Part shown: positions 57,690 to 64,000 of the stretch, one piece after another
Numbering within the stretch: position 1 is the stretch's first letter
Layout: every line of letters begins with the position of its first letter
Source of the DNA: Neurospora tetrasperma FGSC 2508
Taxonomy: Eukaryota; Ascomycota; Sordariomycetes; Sordariales; Sordariaceae
Assembly (NCBI RefSeq): GCF_000213175.1
Contig: NW_009799101.1
Coordinates: 3,807,645 to 3,871,644 of the forward strand
Length of the DNA stretch: 64,000 nt
Reading direction: 5' to 3'
Notes under the pieces: model-generated
What the model saw: the letters and a program-made list of their open reading frames with translations, nothing else
Databases searched by the model: none
What the model was told of the DNA's origin: nothing
Made by a program: the position numbers and the translations under genes

Positions 57690-60668
57690 GCTAGGTCCCC
57701 AAGGAGACAGGATGGCGAGTAAGATGCAGTTTGTAAAAGGTAGAAGAACAGAGTTGTTGGCGATGGGTGCCAAGGAAGGAGTTGACTACTGACGGGGACA
57801 AGGGAGACGAAGTGTCTGCAGCGAGTGGGATGTTGAAGTCCTGTGGGGCATGTTGCCTGAAGAGCATTCTGCTTTTGAGTATTGGTGGATGATCTTTCAT
57901 TCTTTGCACTGGGGTCTATGAGCTAGCTGTATCTGAACAAGGAAGAAGAGAGGTCAAACATCAATCTCACACCATGATATCCTTTTCGTCTCCAAACAAG
58001 AGTTGAGTCCAAAGCAGACAAATCACTACGAACACACATTAATCCACTCGTGTTGTTGACAAGCACGTGTCTAAGACACCAATGCCATCTCCTTTTGCAA
58101 GCACTCGTACTGACACGTTTGAGATGGAAGTAAACAAACATGTAGTAACCTCGGCATTATTTAAATTGCTTGGCCATCAACCACCCCCGGTGCGCGCGGC
58201 TCCCATCCATTTCTATCACGCCTACCTAATTAGGCAAACCCAAGACATTCGCCAAGGACCTCGGGATCGGTCTCGACTTGATATATGTAACCGCCGCCCC
58301 CGTTGCCTACCCTAAGTGTGCTGCTACTGCGATCCTGCATATGGTCTAGACTTTCTTTGGTAACGTAAATATCGCCATGTAGTTTCAGCCTAGGGTACGT
58401 CGTAGAAGCCATCAGTATCAGTTTGATGCAGTCGATCGAGAACCTCCAAGAATATAGCTCGACGGGAATAGCCTCAGGTCGCTGCCCTAGCCTCGAGCCC
58501 CTATGGGCGCTACGGCGTATCCCTGAGACCATGCTTGACGGGAACGCTGAACCCCGATGTCCCGTCCTCAGCAGCCGGCAGCCAGGGCCTACTTTAAGCG
58601 GAGGCTTGGCGTTGTTGAAAGCTATTTGGATGTGCAAAGCTAGCAGCTGCTTGTCCCGTCCATTCAGGTCATAGCGTCGCGCCGTGGTTCCTCAGAGTCA
58701 TGGAATTGAAAACTCAAAAAGCAATTTCGCAGTATCGGGCCGTGAAAGTTGAAGATCACGTTCTCCTGGTGGTTCATCGTCGTCGTGGTTGTGTCCTTTG
58801 CCGCCCGTCGCCGACCACGAGAGTCCGGACTGGGCTCGGGTCCCTGTCTGGTTAGTCACGGTAGTTGTCATGACGTAACAATATCACAGGCTTTCGGTCT
58901 AATTCCGTTGCCGCTGCCCGGGATGTAAGTAAGTTTTGGGGGGACCTCGTAGGAGCCGTGGGAGCACGCGCAGAGCCCCAACACTGCGAGGGATCTCCGA
59001 GACCATTAGGTTTTAGGTTGTAGGGCTTATGAGATGCGAAATGAGAAAGGGATGGGTTGAGGGGTTAAGATCTCGGGAGGACCCTCGACAAAAGGAAGAG
59101 TACAGTTGAATGTTGCGCAGGGCGGGTCGACCGAGGCTATGCAGATGTTAATTAACGGGAAATGTGGAATATTTCGAGTCAAAGCCTTGAGTGAAGTCCG
59201 GGTTCTCCAAATTCGAGAGACGAGACATCTCGTGGTGTGCACAACCTGTCAAGTTGACCATCTCAGTTTGTCAGTCCCCTGTCCCGGTTCCCGCTCCCGT
59301 TTTGGGGGGGGGGAGGTTGTGCTGTTCTAAGTAACAACACTTCTGTCTAGACTGTGCGACTTGGTTTTGAAATGGGCGGGACGTCGTTCGCTGGTCTCCC
59401 GCTCCGAACTCGACGTCGACCGGCCGCAACCGAACTTCATGGACAACTCCCACACCTCCCCCTCTTCTTCGAACTTCTGTTTCCTTCCGTCGCCGGTCAA
59501 ACGGGTGCCTTTCCCGTTCGCATCAAGGCAGTGTGACAGTCAAGGCTTCAAGTCCAATCAGGGCACCTCGCGTCTTCGGGGCGACTCGCACGAATCTCGC
59601 CTCACCACCTTTCGAAACCCCTTCTGGGGCTCCCACCCCCAAGTCCGATATTCGCTGTCTGCCATGGCTCTCCAGCGCCGCTCCAGCCGCCGGCAGCGCG
59701 CTCACGGCGCCAGTTGGACAATTCGACTAGGTAACAAAGTGGCATGGACCCGCTGTGAACTCTGGGGCGATGGAGACAGGTCCTTGAGGGATTGGAGGGA
59801 CCCTGTAACTGCACTAACGCAAGGCAAAAACAGACTGTAACCATGACCATGCCCGAAAAAGGTTTGAAGAACACACAAGAGAAAAGAGTTCCACTCTCCC
59901 CCTGACCCTGCTTGTGGCTCTTGGAGTGGAGACCTTTTGGATTCTCTCTTGGGCAGGGAATAGATGCGAGACATTTCCAAACAAAATCCAAGTCGAGCTA
60001 ATCAGCTCGTCGCGATAACCTTCAGGTGAGGTTGACGAATCAGGTCGTGAGGCTCAAAGAACCCCGCTTATGTACATGTGCCATGGCTTGCCAAAGCATG
60101 CTTTTGATGTTCAACGCTTGATGCAAATGCACCTCTGCCATATTCATCATGTCTTGCCATTGAGTTTTCGACTTTTTCAACGTCAAGCGAAGTCACTCTT
60201 TGCATTCTCGTTTCTCTTGAGAGAAAGAGACAGATCGTAATTATTATTTCTTTGTCGCATGGAAACGCGGCATGTCGTAACGTGGAAACGACATGGAAGA
60301 GATGTAGTGATGTATGGTATCGTTACGAGCATTTCATACAGTTCCGATTCTGTGCATCTTCACCAGCCCATATCAGCAATTGTGCACCCTACGGTTTTGA
60401 GTGGTAATTGGTGGGTGAATCCTTATCCTCACAGAAGGTATGTAAATAGGTGGTGCTAAAAACAAAGAATGCAGACGGGCTCACTACGAAAGCAGTGGTC
60501 GTGCATGTACATACTGTGTTTTAGCACCACCTGGTAGATCAGGCCGTGGGAGGCTAGCTGGCCACACACACAACCTCTCCCTCCCTCTCGAAAAGGACAC
60601 CCACTTCCATCTCATCATGCCAGAGCCTCTTCCCCTCCTCAGTGTCGACCGTACCACCTGGAAGCTAA

Positions 60669-60705
60669 GAAAAAAAAAAATAAATAAATAAAAAAAAATA
60701 AAAAA
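60669..60705. repeat. A-rich tract with TAAA units
   Basis: Thirty-seven bases made of A-runs separated by single T or G, including AAATAAATAAATAA. Simple sequence; no coding role. Confidence 0.85.
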
Positions 60706-61355
60706 AAGGGAGAACACCACAACACTCACCTCCTGCCCCTCTACCCCTCCTCAAAACCAAGGGACTAATGCACTGCAACGGCGGGAGTGATGAGAAAGCG
60801 AAGTGAATTGAGACATTTCATTCTCCCCCTCTCACTTGGAAAAAAAAACGAAGGGGAAAAAAAAAGCCTAGCGGTTGCCGTAGCCGTTTGTGCTTGGCCT
60901 GCTCTGTCTGTCCATTCCTTGTCACTTTTGACGTTCGGGATGCTTGTTCTTGAAGGAGGAAGGTGCCGTCCAACCAGAATTGAGCTGACTGACTGACTGC
61001 ATCAATTGCCTTCCACTCTTCCGGGGAATACCTGGCAGAAGGGTGACAATCAAGATCTCGTACGACACTTCCATGGATCCTTGGACGGGAGGACGGGCGG
61101 TGAGCCCGGTCCTTTTATTCCCCCCAAAATACCCGTGGCCTTCTAAACTTGTGGGACCAGTTCCTGGTGTTCAACCCGACTGTGAACCTGTTTGCGTTTC
61201 TGGCAAGACGGCACATGTCGTTGAGCCTCACTTGACCTCGCCTAGGACAGGATTGGTGAACCCAGAACAAATACCAAACTCGACCGAAACACCACAAAAA
61301 CGAACAAATATTTATCTATCTTGAATTACAATATTTCAGTTTTATTCTTCAATCT

Positions 61356-61416
61356 TCTTTTTAATTTTTTTTTTTTATTTTTTAAATTTTTTTTTTTTAT
61401 TATTTTTTTTTTTTTT
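61356..61416. repeat. T-rich homopolymer tract
   Basis: About 60 bases of T-runs of 8-14 broken by single A or AA. With the A-rich tract 650 bp to the left it forms an inverted pair of homopolymer runs. It could be a nucleosome-free or polyadenylation-related element, or the relic of a retrotransposed tail; nothing decides. Confidence 0.85.
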
Positions 61417-62922
61417 GGCTTCAACGCCTAGTAAGGGCACTCTCTAAACCTGTGCAGTCCTGCAGTATGCAGCTGTCAGAACTGGACTCGGGTTTCATTG
61501 ATTCTGTCCTAAGCGAATGGTCTTTTTGTGTTGCTTCCACATTATGGCACCATGCATGAAAACGAATGTCAATTCCGCGGAAAAGGGCCATGATAACACT
61601 GCCTGTTATGTGTACGTCTGTGCGTATGATGTATGTACCTGATTCCTTTTTTTCAACATCTTTGGAAAATGAACGACGGTGTAAAATGTCTCGGGAGCAG
61701 GTGTGTACATATGCATGTTCCTATCTCTGCCCAGTCAACCGGGTCCCGGCAATGGGTTTGTTTAGGGTTCGATTGGTGTCAAATAAAGCCCAGCCCAATA
61801 CAATGAGTTTTACGCCGTATATCTAGCAGTTCTCACTTGTGACATATTCTCTACCTTGACTATAGATGTTCTCGACATGTCAGACACCTACAAAGACCCC
61901 AAAAAATGATCCCATGAATTTTAATGTCATCTTTGCCGTAAGCCGAATCCCCATTCACTTGAAGCACAGGCGCGACATTAGGTATGAGCGCCTCTGCCAC
62001 CCCGCATATTTGCAGTCTCAGTTTCCTATGATGTTGTTCAAACCCCAGCTTGCATCCAACGTCTATAGTGCACATGGGTAGACGCCGACGGAGCCGATAT
62101 AAGATCGACATGGAGGAAGATCCGTACGCAATGCCGCCATCATCGATCAGCTCAATTGATGCTGCTGCGTAGTCTTGTTGTTTGAATTTCAACGTTTCCA
62201 TTCAGATCTTCATAAGAGTCTTTTTGCCTGGGCTAGCTTGAGAGGGACAACAACCCCTAAAATATACCATAGTCTACATTACTTACGACTCGCACAGTTT
62301 ACGCCACTACGGCGTGGCGGACAAGGTCGTCATCACTGCAACCGAATGTCGTGACTGGGGAACCCGACCGCCTCGCTTGTGTCGGCCCATCACATATAAT
62401 CTTGGAGGGCGGATGTCGTATGAAACTAACGGGTATGCAAGAAACGGAGCGAAGATCTCCAGATAAGTGCGCAGCCTCGGATTCGACACATAGCAATTCT
62501 ATAACAGGACTACCTACATCTGGTGGTCGAAGTATATATTTCACAGCTTTATCGCCAACAGTGGTCAATCTTTCACGGTTTTGGGTATGTACCACACAAC
62601 AATGAATAGAAGAAAGGGTATATTGCAGGTTGAATCAGAAGTTTAGCATTCTCAAAGCCCACGAAGTCGTCAAGGTAAGTAGCTTTCACATATCCAAACA
62701 GGCTACTGTAAGGCCCTCTGTCGTCAGTAGCCAAACTGCAACCTGCGCGGAAACCAAGAGCTGAATTAGAAGAGACCCCCGCCAGTGTCTCGGAGACGAC
62801 GAGGGGCCAGTCGCTCTGTGTATTTTGATAGAAGGGAACGTTGCGGTCGATGGCATATATCAGTGCGGCTGACTAAAAGCGAAGACAGTCGCGGGCGGTT
62901 GGTTGGTATTGATGAACGATCT

Positions 62923-63699
62923 TTACATAACCAGGCAGCACGAGTTCTGCTTCTTCGCACTCTGGTAGAACATCTTGCTCTGCGCACTCAGGTCGGAACT
63001 CTTGGCAACCAGGTCGTCGAGCTTCTCGCCTCGTTGCAAAACCTAAAACTAGGTTAGCATGTTATATAGAGCATTGCTACCCTCTGTGAATGGACATACG
63101 CTATCAATAGCCTTGTGTAGGACGATCTTGGTCTCGTCGAGCTCCTGCTGGATCTTTGCAATGCTGCTCGCGTTGTTGGCATCTTGGTAGTCGCGGAGGT
63201 ACTGCTCGATGGCCGGGAAAGGGATGTCGCCGTCGTTCTTGGCGGCGTTTATCGTGGCAACCGGCTTCTCCGAGAGAAACTGGTCCATGAGCTTGGAAAG
63301 GACACTGTGGGCGGCGATAGGAGGGTAGTCCTTGGTGATGACGACACCGCAAACACCCTCGGAGCGGGCATAGGCGTGGATAATATAATCTGTTCGGACA
63401 CCACCTTGTCAGCTAGGCACATGTATGCGAGCAGAGAGTTCACCATAGACGCACCTTGCTCCTCAACACTTTGCCTCTGGCCAGGCTTCGTCCTCTCTGC
63501 GACAGTCCTGCTGATCATGGTCATGAAGTTCTTGTATTGGTCTCGTGTGAACCTGGAGAAGTCGCTAAGCTCGTGGGCACCGCAGAGCTGCACCGCAGGC
63601 TGCTCGGTGTTTTTGTAGATCTTGTTCGCGGTCAGCAAGTACCTTCTTGTACCCCCTATGAAAACAGCCGTATCTTACACCAATGTAGTAGAGCTTCAT
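62923..63699 (-). CDS. ykt6: Synaptobrevin-like R-SNARE Ykt6
   Basis: Lipid-anchored R-SNARE acting at Golgi, endosome, vacuole and autophagosome fusion. Exons 63679-63699, 63455-63620, 63100-63389 and 62923-63042 encode 198 residues, the normal length. Exon 1 codes MKLYYIG only and joins to [33 protein letters not shown], the longin domain, which continues with [39 protein letters not shown]. The SNARE helix follows ([50 protein letters not shown]) with the zero-layer Arg in [10 protein letters not shown]. The C-terminus CCLVM matches Ykt6's CCxxM: the second Cys is the CaaX farnesyl site and the first is palmitoylated or geranylgeranylated. There is no transmembrane segment, as expected. 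All three introns are 57-65 bp with GT-AG ends. Confidence 0.97.
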
Positions 63700-64000
63700 G
63701 GTGGCGGTGTTTGAAATGTCCCCGAGGTTTTGTTGTGGTCGTGTTTCAAATCTTTGGCGCAAATCAGACGAGTATCGCTGTTGATGGTTCCTGACTGTAC
63801 ACGATGATGTTGATGTCTCGCGTTGGTATAGAGAGAGCCGATGTGATGGCGTGGGGAGCAATGAGGTCTGGAATTACCGAATCGTAGGGTTCGTCGTTAA
63901 ATTAGGTTATGGATTGTGAGTTGCGATGGCTTGGTCAAGGAAGCGCGTCGCTGTGTCGGTCGTGGTTCGGGCTCGACGATGGTCGATGGATTGGGGGTAA
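63700..64000. promoter_or_regulatory. Upstream region of Ykt6, window end
   Basis: The last 300 bases should be the Ykt6 promoter and 5' leader. No gene seen. Confidence 0.5.

Larger units (their letters stand above)
57690..62922. other. Gene-poor 5.2 kb with poly-A and poly-T tracts
   Basis: No gene I can support between the molybdopterin gene (plus) and Ykt6 (minus). A minus-strand frame at 58230-58637 ends with a protein-like stretch (HGDIYVTKESLDHMQD, then YIYQVE), but it has no clear family. A plus-strand frame at 59361-59840 is Ser/Arg-rich with no motif. Base composition varies sharply, with A-runs at 60669-60705 and T-runs at 61356-61416. No tRNA, rRNA or transposon signal. Confidence 0.5.

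Noticed and set aside
59361-59840. 159-residue plus-strand frame
   Set aside because: Ser/Arg-rich with no domain; the codon pattern looks like non-coding DNA.
62030-62055. B-box-like GTTCAAACCCC suggesting a tRNA
   Set aside because: Flanking bases do not pair as a T stem and no matching A box lies upstream.
61860-62201. 113-residue minus-strand frame before Ykt6
   Set aside because: No motif and no splice support; AT-rich spacer.

Overview
The window is nuclear DNA of a filamentous ascomycete, most likely a Sordariomycete near the Sordariales. Every recognisable gene is a single-copy eukaryotic housekeeping gene. Introns are short (mostly 50-80 bp) with GTRNGT-like donors and CTRAC-like branch points. 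The molybdopterin gene has the fused MoaA-MoaC layout of Aspergillus cnxABC and Neurospora nit-7. I see no transposon, CRISPR array, rRNA gene or convincing tRNA. The species cannot be settled by eye.

Layout, left to right: an insulin-degrading-enzyme/Ste23 metalloprotease (minus, cut by the window start); an MPP6-like RNA exosome cofactor with a C-terminal zinc knuckle (minus); the complex I subunit NDUFS6 (plus); a large Gln-rich conserved protein of unknown function (plus); an EFM4-type lysine methyltransferase carrying a perfect (GAA)36 tract (plus); the PP2A scaffold subunit A (minus); a myotubularin phosphatase (minus); ribosomal protein S3 (plus); a NIPA-type magnesium transporter (minus); a very acidic 994-residue protein (minus); delta-COP (plus); APC4 (plus); a Sip3/LAM-type BAR-PH-GRAM-VASt protein (plus); a two-RRM protein (minus); a WRAP73-like WD protein (minus); a MoaA-MoaC molybdopterin gene (plus); a gene-poor 5 kb with poly-A and poly-T tracts; and the SNARE Ykt6 (minus). 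I rebuilt exon structures by hand from splice signals and reading frame; all but the transporter's 5' end close in frame.

The genes are functionally unrelated and do not form a cluster. Several pairs are divergent and share an upstream region: MPP6/NDUFS6, YMR1/RPS3, acidic protein/delta-COP, WRAP73/MoaA-MoaC.

The most interesting locus is the molybdopterin gene. Its MoaA reading frame ends in Gly-Gly-stop, and a weak donor inside that last glycine codon can bypass the stop to give an in-frame MoaA-MoaC fusion. This is the layout of human MOCS1. Other points are a possible dual-start (mitochondrial/cytosolic) metalloprotease, a zinc-knuckle extension on MPP6 joined through a GC-AG intron, tiny first exons (ATG only in delta-COP, 25 nt in WRAP73), and a recurrent TACCTAGGTA-like palindromic word confined to intergenic DNA.
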